Counted from the first letter of the stretch, positions 18,034 to 27,468 are shown. The stretch is 52,251 nucleotides of DNA from Paludibacteraceae bacterium (GCA_024405815.1 JAKSNX010000006.1:1-52251); one strand, 5' to 3'. Notes: generated by a model not told the origin, from the sequence alone. Numbers and translations: made by a program.

Positions 18034-19517
18034 TTCTCAACAGGTGATGTTTCAATAGGTGATGTTTCTTTAATTTTACGTTCTCTTGAATAGAATACCT
18101 TTGACAGAGCCAATGCCAACACTGCAGCACCAATAAGCACCCAATTATAGTATTCAAGCAGACCAAAGCCCTCCGGTGCAACAAATATATAGGTGGTAAC
18201 AACCATTGTCATAAACATGGCAGGCAACAACGCCACGTAGTGCCAATAACCCTTAGTCCTGTAAAGGAATGCCGCTATTGCCCATAGAGTAAACGTTGCA
18301 AGTGTCTGGTTTGCCCAAGCAAAATAACGCCAAATAGTTTCAAACCCGTCCTTATCGCTTAGGCTGTACATTAAAATGCCAAATGCCACCAAGAACATAG
18401 GCACACAAATAAACAGACGGTTTCTTATTTTACCCTGTTTAAGGTGTATTCTATCCGCCACTATAAGACGTGCTGAACGGAAAGCGGTATCACCCGATGT
18501 TATAGGACATACAATCACACCTACGATTGCCAAAAGTCCGCCAATTCTACCCAACCAGGTTTTTGACATAAAATCTACAATATATCCTGCCGAATAGCCA
18601 TTGCCTGCGGCATCAGCATATCCGTTCTCCTGATAGAATGTAATGGCTGCGGCAGCCCATATAATGGCTACAATACCCTCTGTAATCATAGCCCCGTAGA
18701 ACACAGCACGTCCCTGACGCTCATTGGTTACGCATCGGGCTATAATAGGAGACTGCGTGGCATGGAATCCAGATACGGCTCCGCACGCAATACTTACAAA
18801 CAAGATTGGGAAAATAGGCTCCTCCTTATCAGGGTTAAGATTCTTGATGCCGTCAAAAATCTCAGGTATGGCTGGCTGGTGTACATAAAGTGCAATCATA
18901 ATACCTACAGCCATAAACAGCAGAATGGCGGCAAACAGCGGATAAATTTTACCTATAATCTTATCAATAGGTACTGACGATGCCAAAATATAATAGGCGA
19001 ATATGGCTATAATCCATATAATCATTCCTGTTTTCTTATCTGCCCCGATACTTGGGAAAATGCCTGTAAGCAGTTCTGCAGGGGTGTATATATACACAAC
19101 ACCAACAAGCAGCAACAGCAGAATGGAGAATCCCACAGAGAAATACTGCATGCCGTTACCCAAGAACTGCCCTATAATTTCTGGAAGACTTCTTCCGTTT
19201 CTGCGGATAGAGAGCATACCAACCATAAAATCATGCACCGCACCTATGAATATACAACCAAAAACTATCCACAGATATGCCGAAACTCCAAATCTGGCTC
19301 CCATTATGGCACCAAATATAGGTCCTGTACCTGCAATGTTAAGGAACTGAATCATATATGCCTTCCATGCAGGCATTGGCACAAAATCCACCCCATCGGG
19401 GTGTTTTATGGCAGGCGTAGGTCTATTTTCATCTATGCCAAACAGCTTGGTCATCAACTTTCCGTAGGTAAGATATCCCACGACAAGCAGAAGTAATGCC
19501 ATTGTAAATGTTATCAT
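18030..19517 (-). CDS. cstA: Carbon starvation protein CstA-family transporter
   Basis: A multispanning membrane protein of the CstA family, known in enteric bacteria as peptide or pyruvate transporters induced under carbon limitation. Family segments: MPAWKAYMIQFLNIAGTGPIFGAIMGA, here read in two parts (the GTGPIFGAIMGARFG core), GAVHDFMVGMLSIRRNG and ACGAVSGFHATQSPI. About 13 hydrophobic helices are seen. I start it at MITFTMALLL (19517) because a -7 element lies at 19548-19555, which makes the longer frame at 19550 untranslatable from that promoter. It is coupled by 4 bp to the epimerase gene. It is divergent from the antiporter gene. Confidence 0.9.
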   Translation of the reverse strand: MITFTMALLLLVVGYLTYGKLMTKLFGIDENRPTPAIKHPDGVDFVPMPAWKAYMIQFLNIAGTGPIFGAIMGARFGVSAYLWIVFGCIFIGAVHDFMVGMLSIRRNGRSLPEIIGQFLGNGMQYFSVGFSILLLLLVGVVYIYTPAELLTGIFPSIGADKKTGMIIWIIAIFAYYILASSVPIDKIIGKIYPLFAAILLFMAVGIMIALYVHQPAIPEIFDGIKNLNPDKEEPIFPILFVSIACGAVSGFHATQSPIIARCVTNERQGRAVFYGAMITEGIVAIIWAAAAITFYQENGYADAAGNGYSAGYIVDFMSKTWLGRIGGLLAIVGVIVCPITSGDTAFRSARLIVADRIHLKQGKIRNRLFICVPMFLVAFGILMYSLSDKDGFETIWRYFAWANQTLATFTLWAIAAFLYRTKGYWHYVALLPAMFMTMVVTTYIFVAPEGFGLLEYYNWVLIGAAVLALALSKVFYSRERKIKETSPIETSPVEK

Positions 19518-19547
19518 AATAGTTGACAGTGGAAATTTTTCTGGGTG

Positions 19548-19555
19548 CAAAGTTA
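19548..19555 (-). promoter_or_regulatory. -7 element (TAACTTTG) of cstA
   Basis: TAACTTTG on the minus strand, 30 bp before the chosen cstA start. It decides the start codon. A divergent TAATTTTG (19578-19585) serves the plus-strand antiporter. Confidence 0.6.
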
Positions 19556-19577
19556 TAACATTTTGGTTAGAAATGAG

Positions 19578-19585
19578 TAATTTTG
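19578..19585 (+). promoter_or_regulatory. -7 element (TAATTTTG) of the antiporter-rsmG unit
   Basis: TAATTTTG fits TAnnTTTG, 22 bp before the antiporter ATG. No well-spaced -33 element was found. Confidence 0.5.
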
Positions 19586-19607
19586 CAGAAAATTAATGTT
19601 ATAGTTT

Positions 19608-21905
19608 ATGCAAAACTTACCGCAACTTATTCAAGACCTGTTTCTGATACTGCTTTGTGCGGCACTAATGTCAATAATTTTCAAGAAATTAAAGCAGCCT
19701 GTAGTATTGGGGTACATAATGGCAGGATTTCTTGCAGGACCATATATGCCGTTCACATCTACCATTGTGGATATGGCATCTATAAAAACCTGGGCAGATA
19801 TAGGTGTTATATTCCTTATGTTTGGGTTAGGTCTTGAGTTCAGTTTCAAGAAACTGCTGAAAATAGGCACAGCTCCAGTGGTGGCTGTAATAACAATGCT
19901 GCTGTGTATGCTTGGTCTGGGATTGCTGGTGGCTCACGGATTCGGGTGGAGTAAGATGGACGGACTCTATTTAGGAGGTATGATGGCTATAGCATCTACA
20001 AGCATCATAGTAAAATCTTTTGAAGAACTTGGCGTAAAGCAGGAGAAATTCACCACTACGGTATTTGGCATACTTATATTGGAGGATATAATAGCCATTA
20101 TATTGATGTTGCTATTCGGAACTCTTGGTAAAGGTGGAAGCGTAGATGGCGAAGTGCTTATTATGAGCCTTGTAAGTATGGCTTTTTACCTTGTGCTATG
20201 GTTTATTTTAGGTATATATCTGATACCACTGTTGCTTAAAAAGAGCAAGAAATTCCTAAATAACGAGACTCTGCTTATTATAAGCCTTGCTTTATGCTTT
20301 ATGATGGTGGTGGCGGCTTCGGCTGCAGGTTTCTCTGCCGCATTTGGAGCATTTGTAATGGGTTCCATTCTTGCAGAAACCACAGAAGGTGAGCATATAG
20401 AGCATATAACCACACCTATAAAAAATCTGTTTGGTGCCATATTCTTTGTATCGGTAGGTATGATGATAGACCCGTCAATAATTGTCAAGTATTGGGGTTC
20501 TATTCTTACAATAACCGCTGTGGTGCTTATTTTAGGTAGCTTTTTAGATACATTTGCCTGTATGCTTGGCGGTGTAAACTTTAAGGAGGCTATAAGGTGC
20601 GGTTTCTCACTTGCCCAAGTTGGTGAGTTTGCATTTATCATTGCATCGCTTGGTGTAAGTTTAGGTGCCATAGAGCCTTGTCTCTACCCGATTATAGTGT
20701 CGGTATCAGTAATAACCACCTTTACATCGCCGTATATGATTAAGGCATCGGGTCCTATAGCGGAAAAACTTGAGCCACTGCTACCAGAGAAACTAAGGCG
20801 TGAGAACCGCAGAAACGCAAACGCCTCAGACACACATATAATAAGCAAACCTTGGATGAACATTCTTAAGCAGTCTGCGGTTATAATTCTTATTTACGCG
20901 GTACTTTGTGCCACCGTAATAGCACTTTGTGATGAGGTTGTATATCCTCAACTTCTTGTACTACTTGATGATTGCCTGCCAGACACATTCTTAAAATATG
21001 CCACCATCAATGAGATTGCAAAATTTGTTACAGTGCTGATTGCAATGTTAGGATTGCTTCTGTTTATACGCCCCCTGCTTACAAAAGGGTTGTTTGATGA
21101 TAAGTTCTGGGCTTTATGGCACAATAAGCAGTTTAACCGTGCTCCGCTTATATTTATCATAGGGTTAAGAGGCTTGGTGGCGGTAATTATGGTGACCACC
21201 GCTGTTGATGTAATTTATCACTCACCAATAGCCGCTTTAGTGGGGCTTGTAGTGTTTGCAATTCTGTATTGGGTTCTATTAAGGCAGATTAAAAAGGGGC
21301 AGAGCCACATGGAGTCTGTGTTTAAAGAGAACTATAACTCTAAAGAGATGGCTGCCAAAGCAGACAGACCCACCTATGAGGGCGATTTGCTTAGCAAAGA
21401 TGTACACCTTAGTGAGATTAAAATACCCGTAAACTCTGTATGGTGCGGTAAAACCATAAAAGAAGCTGATTGGGGCAGAACATACCATATAAACATAGCA
21501 TCAATACTACGTAATAGTGGACGTATAAACATTCCGTCTCCAGATGCGGTTATATTCCCTAATGATAGAGTTCAGCTTCTTGGCAGCGATGAGAATCTAA
21601 AGAAATTTGCAACAGACCTGAGCAGTGACTCTAACAAGGTTAAAGTGGAAGCCAACACCCCCGATAGTGAGATGCAACTGCTTAGGATTGCAGTTCCAGA
21701 GAACTCTGTGATTATAGGCAAAAAGATATTTGATATTGGTATCCGCGATGATTTCCATTGTATGATAGCGGGCATTGACCGTGGCGATGACAATCTTATA
21801 AAGCCATCACCCGATGTAGTGTTCTGCGGTGGCGATATAGTGTGGATTGTAGGAGAATCTAAAAACATAAGGAATCTTCAACAACATGCCAATGAGTTAA
21901 GCTAA
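19608..21905 (+). CDS. CPA2-family cation:proton antiporter with two RCK_C domains
   Basis: A KefB-like monovalent cation/proton antiporter of 765 residues. The CPA2 membrane core runs to about residue 390 (LKQPVVLGYIMAGFLAGPYM, FGLGLEFSFKKLL, AFGAFVMGSILAET, FSLAQVGEFAFIIAS). A second group of helices lies at about 425-585. The cytosolic tail carries two RCK_C (TrkA_C) domains, about 598-675 and 688-765, with no RCK_N nucleotide-binding domain before them. Known RCK_C domains of some K+ transporters bind cyclic di-AMP, and this window also encodes a diadenylate cyclase, so such control is possible. Ion specificity (K+ or Na+) cannot be read from the sequence. rsmG follows 14 bp later. Confidence 0.9.
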   Translation: MQNLPQLIQDLFLILLCAALMSIIFKKLKQPVVLGYIMAGFLAGPYMPFTSTIVDMASIKTWADIGVIFLMFGLGLEFSFKKLLKIGTAPVVAVITMLLCMLGLGLLVAHGFGWSKMDGLYLGGMMAIASTSIIVKSFEELGVKQEKFTTTVFGILILEDIIAIILMLLFGTLGKGGSVDGEVLIMSLVSMAFYLVLWFILGIYLIPLLLKKSKKFLNNETLLIISLALCFMMVVAASAAGFSAAFGAFVMGSILAETTEGEHIEHITTPIKNLFGAIFFVSVGMMIDPSIIVKYWGSILTITAVVLILGSFLDTFACMLGGVNFKEAIRCGFSLAQVGEFAFIIASLGVSLGAIEPCLYPIIVSVSVITTFTSPYMIKASGPIAEKLEPLLPEKLRRENRRNANASDTHIISKPWMNILKQSAVIILIYAVLCATVIALCDEVVYPQLLVLLDDCLPDTFLKYATINEIAKFVTVLIAMLGLLLFIRPLLTKGLFDDKFWALWHNKQFNRAPLIFIIGLRGLVAVIMVTTAVDVIYHSPIAALVGLVVFAILYWVLLRQIKKGQSHMESVFKENYNSKEMAAKADRPTYEGDLLSKDVHLSEIKIPVNSVWCGKTIKEADWGRTYHINIASILRNSGRINIPSPDAVIFPNDRVQLLGSDENLKKFATDLSSDSNKVKVEANTPDSEMQLLRIAVPENSVIIGKKIFDIGIRDDFHCMIAGIDRGDDNLIKPSPDVVFCGGDIVWIVGESKNIRNLQQHANELS

Positions 21906-21919
21906 GAAGATAAGAGCGT

Positions 21920-22543
21920 ATGATACACATAGTTAAATATTTTCCAGACCTTAGTAGTGAGCAGTTGCAGAAATTTGCGGCACTTGAGGATTTGTATAAC
22001 GATTGGAACACTAAAATAAATGTTATATCACGCAAGGATATAGAGAACCTCTATCTGCACCACGTGCTTCACAGCCTTGCCATAGCAAAAATACTGAAAT
22101 TCCAACCATCTACCACTATAGTGGATATAGGCACAGGTGGCGGATTCCCTGGTATTCCGCTTGCCATTATGTTTCCTGAATGCAAGTTCACACTTGTGGA
22201 TTCCGTAGGCAAGAAAATTAAAGTGGCTACCGCTGTGGCTACAGAGTTAAAACTTGATAATGCGCGGTTTATAAATGACCGTATGGAGAACATAAAGGAT
22301 AAGTTTGATTTTGCGGTAAGCCGTGCCGCCATGAGCCTTGAGTTGCTTGTAAAGGTTAGCCGTAAAAATATATCAAAGCAGAGTGCAAACGCCCTGCCAA
22401 ATGGCATTATCTGCCTAAAAGGCGGCGAACTTGAAGATGAAGTAAAGCCCTACCGCAATGTAGCCACACTCTACAATATATCAGAGTTCTTTAAAGAAGA
22501 TTATTTCAGCACAAAAAAAGGGGTGTATTTACCAATTAAATAA
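21920..22543 (+). CDS. rsmG: 16S rRNA (guanine-527-N7)-methyltransferase RsmG
   Basis: RsmG (GidB) methylates G527 in the 530 loop of 16S rRNA using SAM; loss gives low-level streptomycin resistance in several bacteria. The SAM-binding motif VDIGTGGGFPGIPLAI is clear, and the N-terminal NDWNTKINVISRKDIENLY matches the family. 207 residues is normal. It is convergent with the MBL hydrolase gene and overlaps it by 15 bp at the 3' ends. Confidence 0.97.
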   Translation: MIHIVKYFPDLSSEQLQKFAALEDLYNDWNTKINVISRKDIENLYLHHVLHSLAIAKILKFQPSTTIVDIGTGGGFPGIPLAIMFPECKFTLVDSVGKKIKVATAVATELKLDNARFINDRMENIKDKFDFAVSRAAMSLELLVKVSRKNISKQSANALPNGIICLKGGELEDEVKPYRNVATLYNISEFFKEDYFSTKKGVYLPIK

Positions 22544-23173
22544 GGGATTATTCTCTTTCTCAAATCCAATATTCGTAGTTCCCCCATGTCCTGTATATAC
22601 AGTGGTGTCATCGGGTAAGGTGAATAATTTAGATTTTATAGAGTCTATAATGGCAGAATAATTGCCACCGTCAAGGTCTGTACGCCCTATGCCACACTGA
22701 AACAGGGTATCACCGCAGAACACGCACTTATCTTTAGGGGAATAGAAAGCCAATCCGCCTGGGCTATGACCCGGAACCTCAAGCACATGCAACTCAATAG
22801 AACCCTCTGTTATAATATCGCCGTCTCTCAAATAACCTTTAAGTTTCTGTGGCTCAACGCCATCTCTAAACCCAAACATCTGTGCGTGGTGCTTCATTAA
22901 GGCAAGCAGGAACTCATCTCTCTCTGATGCCTCTGGAAGCACACCAAACGTATCTGCTAAGAACTTGTTGCCAAAGCAGTGGTCAAGGTGTAAATGGGTG
23001 TTAATCACCCTCTTTAAAGAGAGACCTTGCTCCTTTATATAGTTTTCAAGAGTAAGTTTCTCCCTACCGTAGAGGCAGCCTGCATCTATTACTATACACG
23101 CCTTACTCTGCTCATCTATAAGCAGATAGGTATTCTCCTCTATCGGGTTAAAAACAAAGGTCTTAACCTGCAT
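22529..23173 (-). CDS. MBL-fold metallo-hydrolase (glyoxalase II-like)
   Basis: A cytosolic zinc hydrolase of 214 residues. The metal-binding motif INTHLHLDHCFG (H60-x-H62-x-D64-H65) is followed by VPGHSPGG, GDTLFQCGIGRTD and TGHGGTTN, the pattern of the YcbL/glyoxalase II-like branch that hydrolyses thioesters such as S-lactoylglutathione analogues. It is too short to hold the C-terminal domain of classic glyoxalase II. It starts 3 bp after the PepSY-like gene and shares 15 bp with rsmG at its 3' end. Confidence 0.9.
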   Translation of the reverse strand: MQVKTFVFNPIEENTYLLIDEQSKACIVIDAGCLYGREKLTLENYIKEQGLSLKRVINTHLHLDHCFGNKFLADTFGVLPEASERDEFLLALMKHHAQMFGFRDGVEPQKLKGYLRDGDIITEGSIELHVLEVPGHSPGGLAFYSPKDKCVFCGDTLFQCGIGRTDLDGGNYSAIIDSIKSKLFTLPDDTTVYTGHGGTTNIGFEKENNPLFNW

Positions 23174-23176
23174 AAC

Positions 23177-23635
23177 TTAATCATCTATATCTAATTCAAT
23201 AATATTGCCCTTCAAATCAAATTTAGCCTCTATCATATTGCTTAATTTAATCTCAATATCACGGCTATCCTTATCTATCTTTACAATAGATGCACCAGGG
23301 TAACTTTGTGATACCCAAGCCTTTATATTAGCAGGTATAATAACATCGGGTACTGCCACTGTACGTCCCTCAAACTCTTTCCAAGCTCCTTTAGATGTAA
23401 AAGATACCTTATCTCCTGTTGTAAACATAACCTCGTATGGAGCATCATCAAACCACTCTGTATCTTTGGTAACTATTGGTGTCTGGAATGCAGGATTGGC
23501 ACTTGCAGGAAAATATTGTTGTACAAAACTTTGAGCAGCCTTAGGTAGCTCAGTAAACGCTATTGGCCTATTGTCAGCATAATTCACACCACACCCTAAA
23601 ATAAGAGCAACAAAAATTAAAAAATTCTTTTTCAT
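23177..23635 (-). CDS. PepSY-like (DUF2874) periplasmic protein
   Basis: A 152-residue exported protein: signal peptide of about 20 residues (MKKNFLIFVALILGCGVNYA) then two tandem PepSY-like repeats, one with LPKAAQSFVQQYFPAS and one with IPANIKAWVSQSYPGASIVKIDKD. These resemble DUF2874 proteins, small Bacteroidota envelope proteins with a fold like beta-lactamase-inhibitor proteins. No partner is known. It has an excellent promoter (23660-23690) and is followed by the MBL hydrolase 3 bp later. Confidence 0.85.
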   Translation of the reverse strand: MKKNFLIFVALILGCGVNYADNRPIAFTELPKAAQSFVQQYFPASANPAFQTPIVTKDTEWFDDAPYEVMFTTGDKVSFTSKGAWKEFEGRTVAVPDVIIPANIKAWVSQSYPGASIVKIDKDSRDIEIKLSNMIEAKFDLKGNIIELDIDD

Positions 23636-23659
23636 AACAGTAAATTTTTAATTATATGG

Positions 23660-23690
23660 CAAAGATACTATTAAATAAGGAAAAAACAAA
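23660..23690 (-). promoter_or_regulatory. Consensus promoter of the PepSY-like/MBL operon
   Basis: On the minus strand: TTTG (23687-23690), exactly 19 bp, then TATCTTTG (23660-23667). This is the best match to the Bacteroidota consensus in the window, ending 24 bp before the ATG. Confidence 0.8.
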
Positions 23691-23698
23691 CTCAAAAT

Positions 23699-24904
23699 TT
23701 AATTTTCTAAAATATTATCTGGTGATATTGAGGAAACCTCTTTAGGTATGGGCTTTTTAGAGGTTACACCTAAGCTAAGCAGGCTCTGAACTCTGTTAGA
23801 AAGGTTGCCTTTGCCGTCTTTAAGCTGTCCTAAACCCTCCTCGTAAGCCTTTCTGCCAGCCTCCAACTTTTCACCTAATTTTACATAGTTCTCTGCAAAA
23901 CCCACATATTTTTCATAGACACCCTCGGCAGCCTTTAGTATGGCGGTGTAGTTCTCCTCTTGCCTTGTATTCTGCCAAGTTTTAAGTATTAACTCCAACA
24001 CAAGCATAAGGTTTGTAGGGTTTATTATAAGCACACCTTTTTTATATGCCTTGGTTCCCAACTGCGGGTCTTTGTTCATTGCTAAAATGTAGCTGCCCTC
24101 GTTAGGTACGAACATAAGCACAATGGGTATAGCGTTGTCAATCTCTTTTCTGTAATCCTTACCCGATAACTCTGTAACGTGTTTCCAAAGCGAATCGTAG
24201 TTATCTTTTACTGCCTGCTTGCGTTCTTCCTCACTCTCTGCACCCACATAGTCTGTATAGGCGGTAAGCGATACTTTTGAGTCTATTATTATGGACGTAC
24301 CGTCTGCCGCACGCACTATTACATCGGGGCGTAAATCCTGACCGTCCTCACCCTTTACGCTCTTTTGGAAGAAATACTCTATACCCTCTCTTAAACCACT
24401 GTCAGACAATATATTGGTAAGTACCTGCTCTCCCCAATCACCTTGCACCTTGCCCCTGTTTTTAAGAGCCTCAGCCAAATCTTTAGTGGTCTTATCACGC
24501 TGCTGGTCATGCTCAAACACTGTGCGGATAGACTCGTGCAATGCCGCAGTGCTTTTATCTTGATTCTCCTTGGTTTTATTTACAAGCTCACGCAGCTCAC
24601 CCAACTCTTTTTGAAGGGGCTGCACCACATGGTTCATCTGCTCTGCATTGGCTTGCTTAAACTGCTCTGTACGCACCTTTAACTCCTGCTCAAACTGCGA
24701 TTTCATCTGCTCTTTGGCAAGTGTCAGTTCACTCTTAAACAACTCCTCTTTTGCCTGTATAGCAACTTTCCCCGACTCCAACTGTGTGTTAAGTTCCGCC
24801 TTCTCTGCATTAAGCCTCACACACTCCTTGTTTTGGCGTACATATACTATTATACCCGATAGCAACGCACCCACTATAAAAGATAACACTACGTATAAAA
24901 CCAT
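23699..24904 (-). CDS. rmuC: RmuC-family DNA recombination protein
   Basis: RmuC limits inversions at short inverted repeats in E. coli and has a nuclease-like fold. Parts: an N-terminal membrane helix (VLYVVLSFIVGALLSGIIVY), a coiled-coil of about 100 residues rich in Glu/Lys/Gln, then the RmuC domain with VQGDWGEQVLTNIL, RPDVIVRAADG, IIDSKVSLTAYTDYV and MFVPNEGSYILA. The 401-residue length is normal. A role against repeat-driven rearrangement would suit a genome with many short repeats like this one, but that is inference. Confidence 0.93.
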   Translation of the reverse strand: MVLYVVLSFIVGALLSGIIVYVRQNKECVRLNAEKAELNTQLESGKVAIQAKEELFKSELTLAKEQMKSQFEQELKVRTEQFKQANAEQMNHVVQPLQKELGELRELVNKTKENQDKSTAALHESIRTVFEHDQQRDKTTKDLAEALKNRGKVQGDWGEQVLTNILSDSGLREGIEYFFQKSVKGEDGQDLRPDVIVRAADGTSIIIDSKVSLTAYTDYVGAESEEERKQAVKDNYDSLWKHVTELSGKDYRKEIDNAIPIVLMFVPNEGSYILAMNKDPQLGTKAYKKGVLIINPTNLMLVLELILKTWQNTRQEENYTAILKAAEGVYEKYVGFAENYVKLGEKLEAGRKAYEEGLGQLKDGKGNLSNRVQSLLSLGVTSKKPIPKEVSSISPDNILEN

Positions 24905-24930
24905 ATCAATATTAGAATTTTATTATAATC

Positions 24931-24969
24931 ACAAAAAATGACTGATAATTTAATAAATATCAGTCATTT
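24931..24969 (-). terminator. Terminator of tRNA-Leu
   Basis: A perfect 12-bp stem (AAATGACTGATA at 24936-24947 with 24958-24969), loop of 10 nt, ending on the minus strand in TTTTTTG. It directly follows the tRNA 3' end. Confidence 0.8.
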
Positions 24970-24972
24970 CTG

Positions 24973-25056
24973 TACCCGAGGCGGGACTTGAACCCGCACA
25001 GCCGTAATGGCCAAAGGATTTTAAGTCCTTCGTGTCTACCATTCCACCACTCGGGC
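24973..25056 (-). tRNA. tRNA-Leu (anticodon TAA)
   Basis: Class II tRNA with a long variable arm. Minus strand: acceptor GCCCGAG/CTCGGGT, anticodon stem AAGGA/TCCTT with loop CTTAAAA (anticodon TAA, complement of 25021-25023), variable arm GGCCATTACGGCT, T arm GCGGG/CCCGC with TTCAAGT, discriminator A. CCA is not encoded. It reads UUA and UUG. Confidence 0.95.
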
Positions 25057-25076
25057 ATCAACTGTAAAAGTTGGTG

Positions 25077-25108
25077 CAAAGATAGTGCAAACCGAACACA
25101 AAACCAAA
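25077..25108 (-). promoter_or_regulatory. Promoter of tRNA-Leu
   Basis: Minus strand TTTG (25105-25108), 20 bp, TATCTTTG (25077-25084), with the tRNA 5' end 20 bp on. It lies right at the 3' end of the DUF3109 gene. Confidence 0.7.
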
Positions 25109-25112
25109 AAAA

Positions 25113-25703
25113 TCAATAATTTTTTTTGTAGTACTCCGATTCGTAGAAACTTTGGGCGGCAAGGCATAGTTCTGAGTACCATGCTGAACCAAAGGCGGCT
25201 ATAAGCGGCTCACGCAAGAATTTATATACTGGCACTTTAAGACGTTTGCCATTCTCACAGGCACACTTGCAGATATTCCACTGATGATACTCCACAGCGG
25301 TAAATTTTTTATGCTTTTTAACCCTTACAGGATAAAGATAACACGATATAGGCTTGCGTATAGCACACTTACCCGCAAGATAAGCGGTTTCTAACGCACA
25401 CTGCCACACGCCATCTTTCTTATAGGCAAAAACACACTCTTTAGATGGTGATAGTGAGGTAAGATGCTCCCCATCGGGGTCTGTATACACAACACCTTGA
25501 TTTTTTATAACCTCTTTAGCCTCAGCAGAAATCATGGATTCTACGGCTGGCACAGCAGACTCTATAAGGGAAATTTCAGAATCACTTACAGGTGCACCAC
25601 CGTCACCCTCTTTGCAACAATCGCCGTGACACTGTGCTATATCACAAACAAACTGCTCTGAGAACAAAGCGGAACTTATAAGGGTGTCGCCAATCTCTAT
25701 CAT
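25113..25703 (-). CDS. DUF3109 cysteine-rich protein
   Basis: A cytosolic protein matching DUF3109, a Bacteroidota family with a YkgJ-like set of metal-binding cysteines: FVCDIAQCHGDCCKEGDG near the N-terminus, then KECVFAY, WQCALE, KCAIRKPISCYLYPVRV and CKCAC. It may bind zinc or an iron-sulfur cluster; the function is unknown. I start it at MIEIGDTLISSALF (25703), because the 25724 start would lie inside the upstream gene and this one follows that stop by 14 bp. The protein is then 196 residues. Confidence 0.85.
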   Translation of the reverse strand: MIEIGDTLISSALFSEQFVCDIAQCHGDCCKEGDGGAPVSDSEISLIESAVPAVESMISAEAKEVIKNQGVVYTDPDGEHLTSLSPSKECVFAYKKDGVWQCALETAYLAGKCAIRKPISCYLYPVRVKKHKKFTAVEYHQWNICKCACENGKRLKVPVYKFLREPLIAAFGSAWYSELCLAAQSFYESEYYKKNY

Positions 25704-25717
25704 AATATTATATGGTG

Positions 25718-26242
25718 TTACCATATATCCACATCATCGTAGTAATCATTACTGTTACTCTGTTTGGTATAATAGGTCTTAGAAAATCTGATAGGTGCCA
25801 CGTATGCACTCTTTACCCGATATCCATCTATAGTAGCGGCACGGAAAGCAGGCAAACTCTCCATAACACGCAGAGCCTCTGCATCTTGCTCATCTGTAAG
25901 AGATTGCAGAATTTTAAATCTGCCAGGCTTACCGCACCTGTCAATTACAAACTCCACTATAACCTCTCCTGTAACAAGCAGAGGCTCTCCATTCTTATCA
26001 TACTCACCGCTATACACCTCTTGAATCTCTGTATTACGGCTAAGATAGAGACTTAATTCCAAATCGCCGCCTGGAAACTGAGCATCAACCAAATCCTTAG
26101 GATAGGCACTGTATGTTGCCCCATAGATGGGAGACTCCTCATCATCTACGCAATCCTTACCATAAATGCCGGCATACATCATATAGTTTACCGCACATAA
26201 TTCAGCCGGAACCAATAATAGTAATAATAGTAATTTTTTCAT
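25718..26242 (-). CDS. Exported protein with TonB C-terminal-like domain
   Basis: A small periplasmic protein: signal peptide (MKKLLLLLLLVPAELCA) followed by a short region and a TonB-C-like domain (VIVEFVIDRCGKPGRFKILQ ... SAYVAPIRFSKTYY). Full TonB proteins have an N-terminal membrane anchor and Pro-rich spacer, missing here, so it probably does not energise transport itself. I chose the start at 26242 because it opens a clean signal peptide and lies 4 bp after the permease stop; the longer frame at 26305 overlaps the permease. Confidence 0.8.
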   Translation of the reverse strand: MKKLLLLLLLVPAELCAVNYMMYAGIYGKDCVDDEESPIYGATYSAYPKDLVDAQFPGGDLELSLYLSRNTEIQEVYSGEYDKNGEPLLVTGEVIVEFVIDRCGKPGRFKILQSLTDEQDAEALRVMESLPAFRAATIDGYRVKSAYVAPIRFSKTYYTKQSNSNDYYDDVDIW

Positions 26243-26246
26243 TTTG

Positions 26247-27443
26247 TTAAACTTGTTTAGATGTAAAGTAAGAGGCAAGGCAGCCAAGCCCCATAACCGT
26301 TGCAAATATAATTAAAATATCTGTAAAACAAACTTTTACAGGATAGGCATTTACTATATATGTACCACCTGACCCCATAGTTATAAACTCAAATTTGTAT
26401 TGCAACCAGCACAAAACAAGTCCCATAACAATACCTGCCAAAACACCTATAAGAGATGTAATACAACCATCGTAGAAAAACACACGGAAAATTCCACGCC
26501 CATCTAATCCTAAATGTGAGAGTGTCTGAATATCATCTTTTTTCTCTATAATAAGCATTGATAATGAGCCTATTATGTTAAACGCCGCAATCATCAGTAT
26601 AAAAGACAGTATAAGGTATGTAATCCACTTCTCCACCTCCATCATACGGTAAAAATCCTTCTGCTGGGCATAGCGGTCAAGCACCTGAAAATCAGAGCCT
26701 AACTCCGTTTGCACTCTCTTTATGAATTTACGTTCATCGGCTTTTTTCTTTAACTTAATATCTGCCGATGTAACCTCTGACTCATACTCAAAAAGTTCAC
26801 GTGCTTGGGCTATTGGAATAATTACCAATGAGTTATCATATTTTTCCTGCCTTACCATAAAACTACCCGATGGAAACGCCGTTATCTCATTAAAAGAGTG
26901 GTCGGGGCGTATTATTGAGATATTACCCTCACGTTTAGGTGCATAAAGGTGAATAGGGTCAACTATATATACGCCACTACCTATGTTTCCTGCAAGTCCT
27001 GCACCAAATACAGCCTTGCAGAAATTACCCTCGTGCAGAGAGAACTCTCCCTGAACCATTATGGCGGCGATATTTGTAAGTGTACCGTAATTATCCTCCA
27101 CACCCTTAACCCGTACTGGCAGCTGCTTATCCCTAAATTTAAGAAGTGCATTCTCCTCTATAATATAGCTTAGGCACTCAACCTCAGGCATGCCCTTTAT
27201 AGATTCAAGTGCCTGTGGGTCAAAACTCTTGTTAACAGTTGACTCTATCCTAATCTGTGGGTCAAAATTACTAAACAACCCCTCTATAACACCCTGGAAT
27301 CCATTATATACCGATAGTACACACACCAGTGCCATAGTTCCCACCGCCACTCCGCACACAGAAATTATAGACACAATGTTTATGGCACTGTGGCTCTTCT
27401 TTGAAAAAAGATAACGAGATGCTATTTTAAGAGAAATGTTCAT
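26247..27443 (-). CDS. ABC transporter permease, LolC/LolE-like
   Basis: An FtsX/MacB-type permease of 398 residues: an N-terminal helix (IVSIISVCGVAVGTMALVCVLSVYNGFQ), a large periplasmic domain (about 50-265), and three helices at the end, the first with LILSFILMIAAFNIIGSLSMLIIEK. This layout and the N-terminal FSKKSHSAINIVS segment fit LolC/LolE proteins that pull lipoproteins from the inner membrane for delivery to the outer membrane. The ATPase (LolD) is not in the window. The order rbfA-permease is common in Bacteroidales. Confidence 0.87.
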   Translation of the reverse strand: MNISLKIASRYLFSKKSHSAINIVSIISVCGVAVGTMALVCVLSVYNGFQGVIEGLFSNFDPQIRIESTVNKSFDPQALESIKGMPEVECLSYIIEENALLKFRDKQLPVRVKGVEDNYGTLTNIAAIMVQGEFSLHEGNFCKAVFGAGLAGNIGSGVYIVDPIHLYAPKREGNISIIRPDHSFNEITAFPSGSFMVRQEKYDNSLVIIPIAQARELFEYESEVTSADIKLKKKADERKFIKRVQTELGSDFQVLDRYAQQKDFYRMMEVEKWITYLILSFILMIAAFNIIGSLSMLIIEKKDDIQTLSHLGLDGRGIFRVFFYDGCITSLIGVLAGIVMGLVLCWLQYKFEFITMGSGGTYIVNAYPVKVCFTDILIIFATVMGLGCLASYFTSKQV

Positions 27444-27468
27444 TATATTTCGTAATGTAAGAAAAATT